A stretch of DNA of 64,000 nucleotides from Rhodocyclaceae bacterium (GTDB lineage: Bacteria > Pseudomonadota > Gammaproteobacteria > Burkholderiales > Rhodocyclaceae): contig JACFMQ010000002.1 in NCBI GenBank assembly GCA_019455325.1, forward strand, positions 1-64,000. The letters are read 5' to 3'. Position 1 is the stretch's first letter. Each line of letters opens with the position of its first letter. The translations under genes and the position numbers were made by a program. The notes under the pieces are model-generated. The model worked only from the letters and a program-made list of their open reading frames with translations, made no database searches and was not told the DNA's origin. Shown here in pieces: positions 18,531 to 28,425 of the stretch.

Positions 18531-19143
18531 TGCGAACTCCAGCGATAAAGGCGGCAATCCTGGCGTGATCCTTCACGCCCTTCGAAATCTCGACTCCGGA
18601 CGACACGTCGACCGCCGCCGGGCGCACGCGGCGCACGGCCTCGCCGACGTTGTCCACGGTCAGGCCGCCGGAAAGCACCATCGGCCGCGGCAGGCCGGTC
18701 GGGATCAGGCCCCAGTCGAAGGCGTGGCCGCCGCCGCCGTAGCCGTCGACGAAAGCGTCGAGCAGCAGGGCCTGGGCCGACGGAAACGAAGCCGCGTATT
18801 GTAGCAAATCGAAGCCCGGCCTCATGCGCGCCGCCTTGTAGTACGGGCGGTCGAACTGCCGGCAGCAGGCCTCGTCCTCGTCGCCGTGGAACTGCAGGAT
18901 GTTGACCGGCACCGCGGCGAGCGTTTCGCGCACGGCTTCCGGCGCGGCGTTGACGAACAGCGCGACGACGTCGACGAAGGGCGGCATCGCCCGCGCGATC
19001 GCGGCGGCGCGCTCGACGTCGACGAAGCGCGGGCTCTTCGGGTAGAAGACGAGGCCGATGGCGTCGGCGCCGGCTGCCGCCGCCGCGAGGCCGTCCTCGA
19101 CCGTGGTGATGCCGCAGATCTTGATCCTGGTGCGCATGTTCAT
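18517..19143 (-). CDS. trpF: Phosphoribosylanthranilate isomerase
   Basis: This 208-residue TIM barrel isomerises phosphoribosylanthranilate in tryptophan synthesis. Signatures are KICGIT with the catalytic Cys, LQFHGDED, the catalytic Asp in [23 protein letters not shown] and VDVSSGVE. Its ATG overlaps the truA stop as ATGA, so translation is coupled. The open frame upstream is only truA read in another frame. It is a stand-alone TrpF, not fused to TrpC. Confidence 0.95.
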   Translation of the reverse strand: MNMRTRIKICGITTVEDGLAAAAAGADAIGLVFYPKSPRFVDVERAAAIARAMPPFVDVVALFVNAAPEAVRETLAAVPVNILQFHGDEDEACCRQFDRPYYKAARMRPGFDLLQYAASFPSAQALLLDAFVDGYGGGGHAFDWGLIPTGLPRPMVLSGGLTVDNVGEAVRRVRPAAVDVSSGVEISKGVKDHARIAAFIAGVRNADV

Positions 19144-19922
19144 ATCCCCGTCAGCACCGGCGCCGGCAGTTCCGGCAGCCCCCAGTGCGCCTCGTAGCTG
19201 ACGCCGGCGAGATACAGCCCGTCCGGCGAGAAGGTCGGCGCCGCCTGCCGGCGGTCGCGGCCGGCGAGCAGTTCGTCGATCCACGCCGGCGAATGCTTGC
19301 CCTTGCCGACGTAGACGAGGCTGCCGACCATGTTGCGCACCATGTGGTGCAGGAAGGCGCTGGCCTCGAAGTCGAAGACCACGTGCTCGCCGTGCGTCCA
19401 GACGCGGGCCTCGCGCAGCGTCTTGACCGGCGACTTGGCCTGGCATTCGGCGGCGCGGAAGGCCGAGAAGTCGTGTTCGCCCAGGAGCCGCGCGGCGGCG
19501 GCCTGCATCGCGGCGAGGTCGAGCGGCCGGTGGAACCAGCCGACGCGGCCGTGCGTCAGCCCGGGGCGCTGCGGCCGGTTGAGCAGCAGGTAGCGGTAGC
19601 GCCGGCCGCGCGCCGAGAAGCGAGCGTGGAACTCGTCCGCCACCGGCTGCGCCCAGCGCACGGCGACGGCGTCCGGCAGCAGCGCGTTGGCGCCGCGCAC
19701 CCAGGCGGAGAGCGGCCGCTCGGCGCGGCAGGCGAAATGCACGATCTGGCAGCTCGCGTGCACGCCGGCGTCGGTGCGGCCGGCGCAGACGACGGCGATC
19801 GGCTCGCCGGCGATGCCGGACAGCGCCTTCTCCAGCGCGTCCTGCACGGTGTTGCCGCCGGGCTGCGTCTGCCAGCCGTGGAAGGCGCGGCCGTCGTATT
19901 CGAGGCAGAGCGCGATCTTCAT
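19140..19922 (-). CDS. truA: tRNA pseudouridine(38-40) synthase
   Basis: This 260-residue enzyme makes pseudouridine at positions 38-40 of the tRNA anticodon arm. The catalytic Asp51 lies in [11 protein letters not shown], and [11 protein letters not shown] and [11 protein letters not shown] are family motifs. Length is typical. It overlaps both neighbours by ATGA, with the EcfT-like gene before and trpF after. The truA-trpF order is common in proteobacteria. Confidence 0.95.
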   Translation of the reverse strand: MKIALCLEYDGRAFHGWQTQPGGNTVQDALEKALSGIAGEPIAVVCAGRTDAGVHASCQIVHFACRAERPLSAWVRGANALLPDAVAVRWAQPVADEFHARFSARGRRYRYLLLNRPQRPGLTHGRVGWFHRPLDLAAMQAAAARLLGEHDFSAFRAAECQAKSPVKTLREARVWTHGEHVVFDFEASAFLHHMVRNMVGSLVYVGKGKHSPAWIDELLAGRDRRQAAPTFSPDGLYLAGVSYEAHWGLPELPAPVLTGI

Positions 19923-20563
19923 GCGGCGAGCGCCAGCGCCGTCACCGCCAGCATGGCGGCGACCGCCGCCCAGTCCACGGCCCGCGCCGGCGGCAGGAGG
20001 AGCGTCACCGTTGCCGGCGCGTCCGCCGCCGGATCGGGTTCGAGCAGATGCCGCCAGCCGCCCCGCGGCCTCTCCCCGGCGTAGTGCAGCGCCAGCGACA
20101 GGCGCACCACGGCGCGGTCGACGTCCAGGCCGAGCGCGGCGAACGGCCGCAGCAGCGCGTGGCAGCCGGCCATCAACTGCGCCGTCGGCGTCGTTTCGAG
20201 GAGCAGCGCGACGGCGGCGAGCACGAGTAGCAGGCGGCCGAGCTGCGTCAGCCCTTCGCCGATCCCTTCCCAGGTCGGCAGCAGCGCGCCGCCGCCGGCG
20301 CGCACCGGCTCGCCGGCGACGCCCCAGGCGAGCACGGCGAGCAGCGACAGCAGCAGCCAGCGCGCGCGCCAGGCGAGCCGCGCCCAGCGCGCGACGACGG
20401 CGCGGCCGGCGAGCGGCACGAGCAGGAAGGCGAGCGCCAGCGCCGGCCCGGACAGCGACTGCACGGCGACGACGGCGAGCAGCCAGCAGCCCAGGCGATG
20501 CGCCGGGTGCAGCGGCGGAATGCGGGCAAGCGGGTTGTCGAACGATGCCATCGGTGCGCGCAT
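19919..20563 (-). CDS. EcfT/CbiQ-like integral membrane protein
   Basis: This 214-residue protein has about five hydrophobic segments. The stretch [28 protein letters not shown] (written here only as the region about residues 122-149) resembles the coupling region of CbiQ/EcfT transmembrane components of ECF vitamin and metal transporters. No ECF ATPase or substrate-binding S component is nearby, so it would need partners elsewhere or have changed its role. An internal ATG five codons in is also possible. It overlaps truA by ATGA and starts just after the fimV terminator. Confidence 0.55.
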   Translation of the reverse strand: MRAPMASFDNPLARIPPLHPAHRLGCWLLAVVAVQSLSGPALALAFLLVPLAGRAVVARWARLAWRARWLLLSLLAVLAWGVAGEPVRAGGGALLPTWEGIGEGLTQLGRLLLVLAAVALLLETTPTAQLMAGCHALLRPFAALGLDVDRAVVRLSLALHYAGERPRGGWRHLLEPDPAADAPATVTLLLPPARAVDWAAVAAMLAVTALALAA

Positions 20564-20587
20564 GCGGGGCGCCGGCGATCCGGCGGA

Positions 20588-20625
20588 AGAAAAGGAAAAG
20601 GCCGCGCTCCCGGGGGAACGCGGCC
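20588..20625 (-). terminator. Rho-independent terminator downstream of fimV
   Basis: On the minus strand, GGCCGCG pairs with CGCGGCC, with further pairing of TCCC and GGGA inside, followed by TTTTCCTTTTC. It lies 41 bases after the fimV stop and separates fimV from the EcfT-like/truA/trp run. Confidence 0.8.
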
Positions 20626-20665
20626 CGTCATTCTACTTGTTCCGACTTCGCTCCGGCAGGGGCGC

Positions 20666-23584
20666 TCAGGAACCGATCCGTTCGAGGCTGGCCTGCGCCG
20701 TCGCCCGCTGCTCGGCGCTGCCTTCCTGGATCACCTCCTGCAGCAGCTCGCGCGCGCCTTCGAGGTCGCCCATCTCTTCGTAGGCCTTGGCCAGGTCGAG
20801 CTTGGTCGCTGCTTCCTCGCTGCCTTCCGCCAGATCGAGCGGCGGTTCGGCAAGGTCCGCGGACGGCGCGAGCGCCTCCGGCTCCGGCTCCGGCACGAGA
20901 TCGTCGATCGGCCCGATCTCCGGCAGCGATGCCGGCTCGGGGAAATCGGCGTCGAACGCGGGCAGGTCGAGGGGCGCCGGTTCCGGTTCGGCGACTTCGG
21001 GTTCGCGGTCGGCGGCCGGCAGGTCGGCGGCGGGCTCGGGCGGCAGCTTGAAGTCGACCACCGTCGCGTCGAAGTCGACCACCGTCGCCTCGGGGTCGAT
21101 CTCCGGTTCGTCGGGCGTCAGCGGCTCGTCGAGATCGAGGCTGATCGAACGCATGTCGAAAGGCGGCGTCGGCGGTTCGGCCGGCGTCTCCGGCGCCGTC
21201 GCCAGGTCGAAGTCGAAGTCAAGTCCCTCGTCCGCGGACGGCGCTGCCGGCGTCTCGTCGGCGGCGGGCTCGGCCGGAGCCTCTTCGTCGAAGCCGGCGC
21301 CGAGGGCGTCGACCGGCGGTGCGGCCGGCGCCGGTTCGATCCGGATCTCCGGCAGGTCGAAAGCGAGGTCGCCGATCTCTTCTTCCGCCGCCGGCGCCAG
21401 GCCGGTCGGGTCGAGATCGAAGTCGAGCGCACTGTCGACGTCGGCCAGCGCCTGCGGCGCCTCGGCCGGCTCGGCTGCCGGGACAGCGAAATCGGCGGCC
21501 GGCGGCGCTTCGACGGGTTCAGGCGCGGCGACCGGCCCCAGGTCGAAGTCGAGTCCGGCCGGAAGGTCGTCGGCCGCCGGTTCGTCGAAGCCTGCGGCAG
21601 CCGCGGGCGGTTCCGGTTCGGCGGCGGCGTCGGTCTGCGCCGTCAGATCCGGCGCCAGCGCGGCGGCCGCCAGGGCCGAGGCGGCCAGGACGGGCGCCGC
21701 GTCGCCGGCGTCCGCCGCCTTGGCCGGAGAAGCGTCGCCGCCGTAGAGCGGATTCTTCGGATCGAGCTTGCGGCCCATGGCCGCCGCCTTCTCCCAGTCG
21801 GCGCCGGCGCCGCCGGTATCGCCGTAGAGTTCGGTCGCCAGCGCCTCGAACTGGGCAGTGTTCTGGCGGCCGGCGTAGATTTCGAGCAGCTTGAGATGGA
21901 TGGCGTGCCGGCCGGGATCCTTGGCCTTGGCTTCGAGCAGGATTTCCTCGGCCTGCGCGTCGCGGCCGTAGGCCATGTACACGTCGGCTTCGGCCACCGG
22001 ATCGACCTCGTCGGTATCGATCGTGCCCGGGCCGGCCTGGCTGAAATCGGTCTGCGGCGGCGTCTGCGAGGTGTCGACGCTCTGGCCGCCGGTGTTGCGG
22101 AACACCGAATTCTCGCTGAGGCTGGTCTGCGTGAAGCCGGAGGTATTCGCCGCCGGCGCCGCTTCGGCGGCCGTGCGACGGCGCCTGGCGACGATGTAGG
22201 CGAGCAGCAGGGCGAGGATGCCGCCGGCGGCGGCGGGCAGCTTCGGATCGTCCAGCAGCGTTTCGACGAGGCCCGGCTCCTCGGGCGGCGGCGGCGGCAC
22301 GACCTTCGGTTTCGGCGGCGCCGGCCGTGCCTCGGCGGCCTTCGGCGGTTCGCCCGGCTTCGCGTCTTCCGCTTTCTTCTCGGCGACCTTGGGCGCCTCG
22401 GCCGGTCCGGCCTCGGCCGGCTTCACCGCCGCCTGGGGCGCCGTCGCCGGCGCGGGGGCGACCTCGGCGACGGCCGGTCCGCCCGCCTGCTTCTGCATCT
22501 CGGCGAGGCTCTGGTTCTTCATTTCGAGCAGCTTCTGCAGCTCGTTCACGTTCCGTTCGAGCACGGCGAGACGCTCGTTCGCCTCCTTGAGCGCCTTGTC
22601 CCGGGCCAGCAGCGCGTCCTCGCCGGCCTCGGTCTTGGAAACGCGGACCTGGTCCCGCGCCGCCGCGGCCGGCGCGCTCTTTTCCTCGACCTTGGGCGTG
22701 ATGCGGCCGGCCGAGGCCTGGCCGGCGACGTCGCCGCCGGCCGGCGCCTGCGCCGCCGCAGCGGCCAGCCGACGGCGATAGGCGTTCCAGTCGGCGGCCT
22801 GCACCGCCACCTCCCTGCGCGCCTCGCCCTCGGAGATCGATTCGACCGCGGCACGCTCGGGCACCGTCAGGATGCGCCCCGACTGCAGGCGGTTCATGTT
22901 GTTGCCGTCGAAGGCCTCCCGGTTCGCGCGGTAGAGGCCGACCAGCATCTGTTCGAGCGAGACGCCCGCGTGCTGGTTGGCGGCGGCGATCTTGCGCAGC
23001 GTGTCGCCGCGCTTGACCTCGTGGGTGGCGGCCGGTTCGGCGGCAGCCGGCGGCGCTTTTTCCGGCACCGCCGGCCTGGGCGGCGCGACCGCCTCGGCAG
23101 CGGCCGGCGCCGGCAGGCTGGCGGCCGGCGCGGCGACGGACGCCGCTGCCTTGGCCGCGAGTTCCGGCGGGTCGAGCAGGAAGGTGTACTCGCGGACCAG
23201 GCGCCCGGACGCCCAGTTGAGTTCGAGCAGCATGTCCACGAAGGGATCGTTGATCGGTCGGTCCGATTCGAGCCGGATCACCGGCTCGCCGCTGGCGCGC
23301 CGATCGATGACGAAGCGCAGGCCGGCCAGCGCGGGCGGATAGTCGAGCCCGGCCGCCTTGAAGCTTTCGGGCGACGCCAGGCTGGCCCTCATGCTGGCCA
23401 GCTCTTCGCGCGTCGCCGACAGTTCGACCTCGGCGCGCAGCGGCTGTCCGAGCGCAGAGAAGACGGTCACCCTGCCGAGCCCGGCCGCCTGGGCCGCGAA
23501 CGGCAGTGCGGAAAGCGCGAAGCCGGCCGCAAGGACCAGCGTCGAGGCGCGAAGCTCGAGCGTGGATTGTCTTTTCTTGGTCAC
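20666..23584 (-). CDS. fimV: FimV/HubP-like polar and type IV pilus assembly protein
   Basis: This 972-residue inner-membrane protein has a signal sequence (1-33), a FimV N-terminal domain (GLGRVTVFSALGQPLRAEVE, from 35), a periplasmic LysM-like domain (about 187-241), a coiled coil (about 330-370), one membrane segment (about 448-470), and a long acidic cytoplasmic region. It ends in a FimV C-terminal TPR-like motif (LDLAKAYEEMGDLEGARELL). FimV/HubP anchors polar complexes and promotes type IV pilus function and twitching. The acidic region repeats LDFDL-type units five or so times. The frame starts with GTG at 23584. It is monocistronic, between two terminators. Confidence 0.9.
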   Translation of the reverse strand: MTKKRQSTLELRASTLVLAAGFALSALPFAAQAAGLGRVTVFSALGQPLRAEVELSATREELASMRASLASPESFKAAGLDYPPALAGLRFVIDRRASGEPVIRLESDRPINDPFVDMLLELNWASGRLVREYTFLLDPPELAAKAAASVAAPAASLPAPAAAEAVAPPRPAVPEKAPPAAAEPAATHEVKRGDTLRKIAAANQHAGVSLEQMLVGLYRANREAFDGNNMNRLQSGRILTVPERAAVESISEGEARREVAVQAADWNAYRRRLAAAAAQAPAGGDVAGQASAGRITPKVEEKSAPAAAARDQVRVSKTEAGEDALLARDKALKEANERLAVLERNVNELQKLLEMKNQSLAEMQKQAGGPAVAEVAPAPATAPQAAVKPAEAGPAEAPKVAEKKAEDAKPGEPPKAAEARPAPPKPKVVPPPPPEEPGLVETLLDDPKLPAAAGGILALLLAYIVARRRRTAAEAAPAANTSGFTQTSLSENSVFRNTGGQSVDTSQTPPQTDFSQAGPGTIDTDEVDPVAEADVYMAYGRDAQAEEILLEAKAKDPGRHAIHLKLLEIYAGRQNTAQFEALATELYGDTGGAGADWEKAAAMGRKLDPKNPLYGGDASPAKAADAGDAAPVLAASALAAAALAPDLTAQTDAAAEPEPPAAAAGFDEPAADDLPAGLDFDLGPVAAPEPVEAPPAADFAVPAAEPAEAPQALADVDSALDFDLDPTGLAPAAEEEIGDLAFDLPEIRIEPAPAAPPVDALGAGFDEEAPAEPAADETPAAPSADEGLDFDFDLATAPETPAEPPTPPFDMRSISLDLDEPLTPDEPEIDPEATVVDFDATVVDFKLPPEPAADLPAADREPEVAEPEPAPLDLPAFDADFPEPASLPEIGPIDDLVPEPEPEALAPSADLAEPPLDLAEGSEEAATKLDLAKAYEEMGDLEGARELLQEVIQEGSAEQRATAQASLERIGS

Positions 23585-23694
23585 CGCCCCACCTGAGGGT
23601 CTATTTGGAATATTTAAAATAACATCAGCAAGTTACCCATGCAAGCTCAACTTCCTTCTGATGTTTCTCGCCGGCTCCGTACTGTTGCGTCCAG

Positions 23695-23721
23695 AAAAAA
23701 ACCGGGGCAAGCCCCGGTTTT
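23695..23721. terminator. Bidirectional hairpin terminator between asd and fimV
   Basis: AACCGGGGC (23700-23708) pairs with GCCCCGGTT (23711-23719) around AA. A run of A on the left gives a U-tract of seven for minus-strand transcripts coming from asd. It lies 27 bases after the asd stop, so it ends the leu-asd transcript before fimV. Confidence 0.88.
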
Positions 23722-23747
23722 CGATCGGCGGCACGCGCGCCCAACGA

Positions 23748-24884
23748 TCAGGCGTCGAGCAGGATGCGCAGCATGCGCCGCAGCGGCTCGGCGGCGCCCC
23801 ACAGCAACTGGTCGCCGCAGGTGAAGGCGGCGAGGTACTCGGGGCCCATCGCCATCTTGTGCAGGCGGCCGACCGGAACGGTCAGCTTGCCGGTGACGGC
23901 GGCCGGCGTCAGTTCGCGCTCACTGATTTCGCGCTCGTTCGGCACGACCTTGGCCCAGTCGTTGGCGGTGCCGATGATCTGCGCCAGTTCGTCGAGCGGC
24001 ACGTCCTTCTTCAGCTTGATCGTCAGCGCCTGCGAGTGGCAGCGCATGGCGCCGATGCGCACGCACAGGCCGTCGATCGGGATCGAGCCCGGCGAACGGA
24101 AGGCCGGCCGGCCGAGGATCTTGTTGCACTCGGCGCCGCCCTTCCATTCTTCCTTCGACTGGCCGTGTTCGACCGGCACGTCGATCCACGGGATCAGCGA
24201 ACCGGCGAGCGGCGTGTTGCGGAAGTTCTTCTTCGGGAAGCTATCCGAGCGGATGGTCTCGGCGACCTTGCGGTCGATGTCGAGGATGGCCGAGGCCGGA
24301 TCGGCGAGCAGATCCTTCACGGAATCGTGGACGACGCCCATCTGCGAAATCAGCTCGCGCATGTTCTGCGCGCCGGCGCCGGAAGCGGCCTGATAGGTCA
24401 TCGACGTCGCCCATTCGACGAGGTCGTTCTGGAACAGGCCGCCGAGGCCCATCAGCATCAGCGACACCGTGCAGTTGCCGCCGATCCAGTTACGGCCGCC
24501 CTTGGCCAGCGCGTCCTTGATCACGTTCATGTTGACCGGGTCGAGGATGATGACCGCGTCGTCGGCCATGCGCAGCGCACTGGCGGCGTCGATCCAGTGA
24601 CCGTTCCAGCCGGCGGCGCGCAGCTTGGGAAAGACTTCCTTGGTGTAGTCGCCGCCCTGGCAGGTGATGACGATGTCGCAGGCCTTCAGCGCGTCGACGT
24701 TCGTCGCGTCCTGCAAGGGCGCGGCCGCTTCCTTGCCGCCGAAGACCGGGGCCTTGCCGCCGGCGTTCGAGGTCGAGAAATACACCGGCTCGATATGGGC
24801 GAAATCGCCCTCTTCCACCATGCGCTGCATGAGGACCGAACCGACCATGCCGCGCCAACCCACCAGACCCACTCGCTTCATCAC
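23748..24884 (-). CDS. asd: Aspartate-semialdehyde dehydrogenase
   Basis: This 378-residue NADPH enzyme reduces aspartyl phosphate to aspartate semialdehyde, the branch point to lysine, threonine, methionine and diaminopimelate. It has the nucleotide motif [14 protein letters not shown] and the catalytic Cys138 in GGNCTVSLM. Length fits the gram-negative Asd form. Either of two adjacent Met codons may start it. It follows leuB, as in many betaproteobacteria, and is closed by a strong terminator. Confidence 0.96.
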   Translation of the reverse strand: MMKRVGLVGWRGMVGSVLMQRMVEEGDFAHIEPVYFSTSNAGGKAPVFGGKEAAAPLQDATNVDALKACDIVITCQGGDYTKEVFPKLRAAGWNGHWIDAASALRMADDAVIILDPVNMNVIKDALAKGGRNWIGGNCTVSLMLMGLGGLFQNDLVEWATSMTYQAASGAGAQNMRELISQMGVVHDSVKDLLADPASAILDIDRKVAETIRSDSFPKKNFRNTPLAGSLIPWIDVPVEHGQSKEEWKGGAECNKILGRPAFRSPGSIPIDGLCVRIGAMRCHSQALTIKLKKDVPLDELAQIIGTANDWAKVVPNEREISERELTPAAVTGKLTVPVGRLHKMAMGPEYLAAFTCGDQLLWGAAEPLRRMLRILLDA

Positions 24885-24954
24885 TGCTTCCTCGACAAAA
24901 AACTCAACGAAAACGTAACGCTACCACAGATGCTGCGCCGCACCACGACGCAGA

Positions 24955-26019
24955 TCAAAGGGCGGCGAGCACCGCGTCGCCCATTTCCTGCGTGCCGACC
25001 TTCTTCGTGCCCGGCTCGAAGATGTCGCCGGTGCGCAGGCCCTGCGCCAGCACCTTCTTCACCGCGCCCTCGACGCGCTGCGCCGCTTCCTCCTGGCCGA
25101 AGGTGTAGCGCAGCATCATCGCCGCCGACAGGATGGTCGCCAGCGGATTGGCGACGCCCTTGCCGGCGATGTCCGGCGCCGAGCCGTGCGACGGCTCGTA
25201 CATCCCCTTGTCGTTGGCGTCGAGCGAGGCCGACGGCAGCATGCCGATCGAGCCGGTGAGCATCGACGCCTCGTCCGAGAGGATGTCGCCGAACATGTTG
25301 CCGGTGACCATCACGTCGAACTGCTTCGGCGCCTTCACCAGTTGCATGGCCGCGTTGTCGACCAGCATGTGCGTCAGCGCCACGTCCGGATACTCCGACG
25401 CCAGCTCGCTCATCACGTCGCGCCAGAGCTGCGTCGTTTCCAGCACGTTCATCTTGTCGACCGAGCACAGCCGCCGGTCGCGCTTCCTCGCCGCCTCGAA
25501 GGCGACGCGGCCGATGCGGCGGATTTCGCTCTCGGTGTAGTGCATGGTGTTGAAGCCGAAGCGCTGCTTCTCGCCGTCGACCTCGCGGATTTCGACGCCG
25601 CGCGGCTGGCCGAAGTAGATGTCGCCGGTGAGTTCGCGCACGATCAGGATGTCCAGCCCCGCGACCACTTCCGGTTTGAGCGTGGACGCATTGGCGAGTT
25701 CCGGGTAGAGGATCGCCGGCCGCAGGTTGGCGAAGAGGTTGAGCTGCTTGCGGATGCCCAAGAGGCCGCGCTCCGGCCGCTGCTCGCGCGGCAGCGTGTC
25801 CCACTGCGGGCCGCCGACGGCGCCCAGCAGCACGGCGTCGGCTTCCTGCGCCAGCTTCTGCGTCGCCTCCGGATAGGGCGTGCCGGTGGCGTCCACCGCG
25901 CAGCCGCCGATCAGCGCTTCTTCCATTTCGAAACCGAGGCCGAGCGCCTTCAGGACGCGCACGGCTTCCGCCATGATCTCCGGACCGATGCCGTCGCCCG
26001 GCAGTACACAAATCTTCAT
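24955..26019 (-). CDS. leuB: 3-isopropylmalate dehydrogenase
   Basis: This 354-residue enzyme oxidises and decarboxylates 3-isopropylmalate in leucine synthesis. It has the N-terminal [14 protein letters not shown], the substrate arginines around [14 protein letters not shown], and the NAD/metal region [15 protein letters not shown] chose ATG at 26019; six codons more would start with TTG. The gene is separated from leuD by a 121-base gap that contains a very large palindrome. Confidence 0.95.
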   Translation of the reverse strand: MKICVLPGDGIGPEIMAEAVRVLKALGLGFEMEEALIGGCAVDATGTPYPEATQKLAQEADAVLLGAVGGPQWDTLPREQRPERGLLGIRKQLNLFANLRPAILYPELANASTLKPEVVAGLDILIVRELTGDIYFGQPRGVEIREVDGEKQRFGFNTMHYTESEIRRIGRVAFEAARKRDRRLCSVDKMNVLETTQLWRDVMSELASEYPDVALTHMLVDNAAMQLVKAPKQFDVMVTGNMFGDILSDEASMLTGSIGMLPSASLDANDKGMYEPSHGSAPDIAGKGVANPLATILSAAMMLRYTFGQEEAAQRVEGAVKKVLAQGLRTGDIFEPGTKKVGTQEMGDAVLAAL

Positions 26020-26043
26020 TCGATCAATTCCAGTCAAAATCCA

Positions 26044-26126
26044 CCGCAGAGGCGCAGAGACGCAGAGGAGCGCAGAGAAAAGCCAGAATTTCTCTGCGTA
26101 ATCTCTGCGTCTCTGCGCCTCTGCGG
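26044..26126. repeat. Large palindromic element in the leuD-leuB gap
   Basis: A 24-base arm (26044-26067) is exactly complementary to 26103-26126. A 10-base inner arm CGCAGAGAAA (26071-26080) is exactly complementary to 26089-26098, around an 8-base loop. Only a small unpaired bulge (GAG against TAAT) interrupts the stem. The sequence is built of repeated CGCAGAG units. It lies within the leuCDB transcript, 18 bases before the leuB ATG is prepared, and would fold into a very stable RNA hairpin of 34 base pairs. Confidence 0.9.
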
Positions 26127-26139
26127 TAGGTGTTCATCA

Positions 26140-26778
26140 TCAGGAGAACAGCCAGGGCTGCCCGGCGCGGCGCTGCGCTTCGAAGGCGCGGATCTTGTCG
26201 GCGTGGCGCAGGGTCAGGCCGATGTCGTCCCAGCCGTTCACCAGGCATTCCTTGCGGAAGGCGTCGATCTGGAACGGGATCGCCTTGCCGTCCGGACGGA
26301 TCACCGTCTGCGCCGGCAGGTCGACGGTCAGCCGGTAGCCCGGCATCGCCTCGACCTGCGCGAACAGCGCGTCGATCTCCTCGGCCGGCAGCACGATCGG
26401 CAGGATGCCGTTCTTGAAGCAGTTGTTGAAGAAGATGTCGGCGAAGGATTGGGCCAGGATCGCGCGGAAGCCGTAGTCGAGCAGCGCCCACGGCGCGTGC
26501 TCGCGCGAGCTGCCGCAGCCGAAGTTCTGCCGCGTGAGCAGCACCTGCGCACCCTGGTAGCGCGGCTGGTTGAGCACGAAATCCGGGTTCTTCGGCCGCT
26601 GCGAGTTGTCCTGTCCGGGCTGGCCGACGTCGAGGTAGCGCCACTCGTCGAAGGCGTTCGGGCCGAAGCCCGAGCGCTTGATCGACTTGAGGAACTGCTT
26701 CGGGATGATCGCGTCGGTATCGACGTTGTTGCGGTCGAGCGGCGCCACCAGCCCGTCGAGCTTGACGAACTTCTCCAT
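26140..26778 (-). CDS. leuD: 3-isopropylmalate dehydratase small subunit
   Basis: This 212-residue subunit pairs with LeuC to isomerise 2- to 3-isopropylmalate. It has the swivel-domain motifs [20 protein letters not shown] and [15 protein letters not shown]. The start is ATG at 26778, which shares its A with the stop codon of the entericidin-like gene (TGATG). The upstream open frame is that small gene in another frame. Length is typical of the 200-215 residue LeuD group. Confidence 0.96.
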   Translation of the reverse strand: MEKFVKLDGLVAPLDRNNVDTDAIIPKQFLKSIKRSGFGPNAFDEWRYLDVGQPGQDNSQRPKNPDFVLNQPRYQGAQVLLTRQNFGCGSSREHAPWALLDYGFRAILAQSFADIFFNNCFKNGILPIVLPAEEIDALFAQVEAMPGYRLTVDLPAQTVIRPDGKAIPFQIDAFRKECLVNGWDDIGLTLRHADKIRAFEAQRRAGQPWLFS

Positions 26779-26903
26779 CACTTCGCCGACTTCTGGATGG
26801 CCTCGCCACCCTTCTCGATGTCCTTGCCGATGCCCTGCACGGTATTGCAGGCGGCGACGGCGAAAGCGGCGATGGCGAGAACGAGCGCGGTCAGTTTTTT
26901 CAT
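26778..26903 (-). CDS. Entericidin A/B family small lipoprotein
   Basis: This 41-residue gene has a basic start MKKLTALV, a hydrophobic core, a lipobox AVAAC (Cys19), and a short mature peptide of about 23 residues ([19 protein letters not shown]). That matches the entericidin family of tiny lipoproteins, linked in E. coli to stationary-phase bacteriolysis. It is translationally locked into the leu operon: its ATG overlaps the leuC stop (ATGA), and its stop overlaps the leuD ATG (TGATG). Such a lipoprotein inside leuCD is, from memory, seen in other betaproteobacteria, but its role there is unknown. Confidence 0.85.
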   Translation of the reverse strand: MKKLTALVLAIAAFAVAACNTVQGIGKDIEKGGEAIQKSAK

Positions 26904-28345
26904 GATTGCTCCTTGTTCGGACAGTCGATGGGTTCACGTACGTCGGCGAAATGCCCGGCGATCGCCGCGGCCGCCGCCATGGCCGGGCTGACCAGGTGCG
27001 TGCGCCCGCCCGGCCCCTGGCGGCCTTCGAAGTTGCGGTTCGAGGTCGAGGCGCAGCGTTCGCCCGGCTCCAGCCGGTCGGCGTTCATCGCCAGGCACAT
27101 CGAGCAGCCCGGCTCGCGCCACTCGAAGCCGGCGGCGACGAAGACCCGGTCGAGGCCTTCCTGCTCGGCCTGCCGCTTGACCAGGCCGGAGCCCGGCACG
27201 GCCAGCGCCAGCCTGACGTTGGCGGCGACGCGCCGGCCCTGGAGCACGGCGGCGGCGGCGCGCAGGTCTTCGATGCGCGAATTGGTGCACGAGCCGATGA
27301 ACACCTTGTCGATGGCGATGTCGGTGATCGGCGTGTTCGCTTCGAGGCCCATGTACTGCAGCGCGCGCTCCATGCCCTCGCGCTTGACCGGGTCGGCTTC
27401 CTGCGCCGGATCGGGCACGGTCGCGCTGACCGGCACGACCATTTCCGGCGAGGTGCCCCAGGTCACCTGCGGCGCGATGTCGGCGGCGGCCAGCTCGACG
27501 ACGCGGTCGAACTGCGCGCCTTCGTCCGAGTGCAGCGTGCGCCAGTAGGCGACGGCCTTGTCCCAGGCCTCGCCGGTCGGCGAGAACGGGCGGCCGCGCA
27601 GGTAGTCGATGGTCGTCTCGTCGACGGCGACGAAGCCCATGCGCGCGCCGGCCTCGATGGCCATGTTGCAGACGGTCATGCGCCCTTCCATGGACAGGCC
27701 GCGGATGGCGCTGCCGGCGAACTCGACGGCGTAGCCGGTGCCGCCGGCCGTGCCGATCCTGCCGATGATGGCCAGCGCCACGTCCTTGGCCGTGACGCCG
27801 CGGCCGAGTTCGCCGTCGACGCGGATGAGCATGCTCTTCGACTTCTTCTGCACCAGACACTGCGTCGCCAGCACGTGCTCGACCTCCGACGTGCCGATGC
27901 CGTGCGCCATGCAGGCGAAGGCGCCGTGCGTCGAGGTATGCGAGTCGCCGCAGACCACGGTCATGCCCGGCAGCGTGGCGCCGTTCTCCGGGCCGACGAC
28001 GTGCACGATGCCCTGCCGCGCGTCCTTGAACGGGAAGTAGGCGAGCGCGCCGACCGAGCGGATGTTGGCGTCCAGCGTCTCGACCTGCTGGCGCGAGATC
28101 GGATCGTCGATGGCGGCCGTGCCCTCGGCCTTGTCCCAGTGGTCGGTCGGCGTGTTGTGGTCGGCGGTGGCGACGATCGAGGAGATGCGCCAGGGCTTGC
28201 GGCCGGCCAGCTTGAGGCCCTCGAAGGCCTGCGGGCTGGTCACTTCGTGCACCAGGTGGCGGTCGATGTAGATGAGCGCCGTGCCGTCCTCTTCCTGATG
28301 GACCACGTGGCTCTGCCAGAGCTTGTCGTAAAGGGTCTGCGCCAT
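26900..28345 (-). CDS. leuC: 3-isopropylmalate dehydratase large subunit
   Basis: This 481-residue aconitase-family subunit holds the 4Fe-4S cluster of isopropylmalate isomerase. Cluster cysteines are in [11 protein letters not shown] and [26 protein letters not shown] [15 protein letters not shown] and MSAR-type regions are present. It is the first gene of leuC-entericidin-leuD-leuB-asd on the minus strand. No leucine-codon leader peptide is visible in the 80 bases upstream. Confidence 0.96.
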   Translation of the reverse strand: MAQTLYDKLWQSHVVHQEEDGTALIYIDRHLVHEVTSPQAFEGLKLAGRKPWRISSIVATADHNTPTDHWDKAEGTAAIDDPISRQQVETLDANIRSVGALAYFPFKDARQGIVHVVGPENGATLPGMTVVCGDSHTSTHGAFACMAHGIGTSEVEHVLATQCLVQKKSKSMLIRVDGELGRGVTAKDVALAIIGRIGTAGGTGYAVEFAGSAIRGLSMEGRMTVCNMAIEAGARMGFVAVDETTIDYLRGRPFSPTGEAWDKAVAYWRTLHSDEGAQFDRVVELAAADIAPQVTWGTSPEMVVPVSATVPDPAQEADPVKREGMERALQYMGLEANTPITDIAIDKVFIGSCTNSRIEDLRAAAAVLQGRRVAANVRLALAVPGSGLVKRQAEQEGLDRVFVAAGFEWREPGCSMCLAMNADRLEPGERCASTSNRNFEGRQGPGGRTHLVSPAMAAAAAIAGHFADVREPIDCPNKEQS

Positions 28346-28425
28346 GTTCTGTGGGTGTCGGTTGCGGGGCTGGAAAAGAGGCGGATTATCTCACAGCGTC
28401 AGCCACTTGCGCCACCCGCGGGCCG

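Noticed and set aside
20498..23596. 1,032-codon plus-strand frame opposite fimV
   Set aside because: Arg/Gly/Val-rich shadow of the acidic FimV frame; no ribosome site and no domain.
26044..26126. CGCAGAG repeats as a CRISPR-like array
   Set aside because: The units are contiguous arms of one palindrome without spacers.
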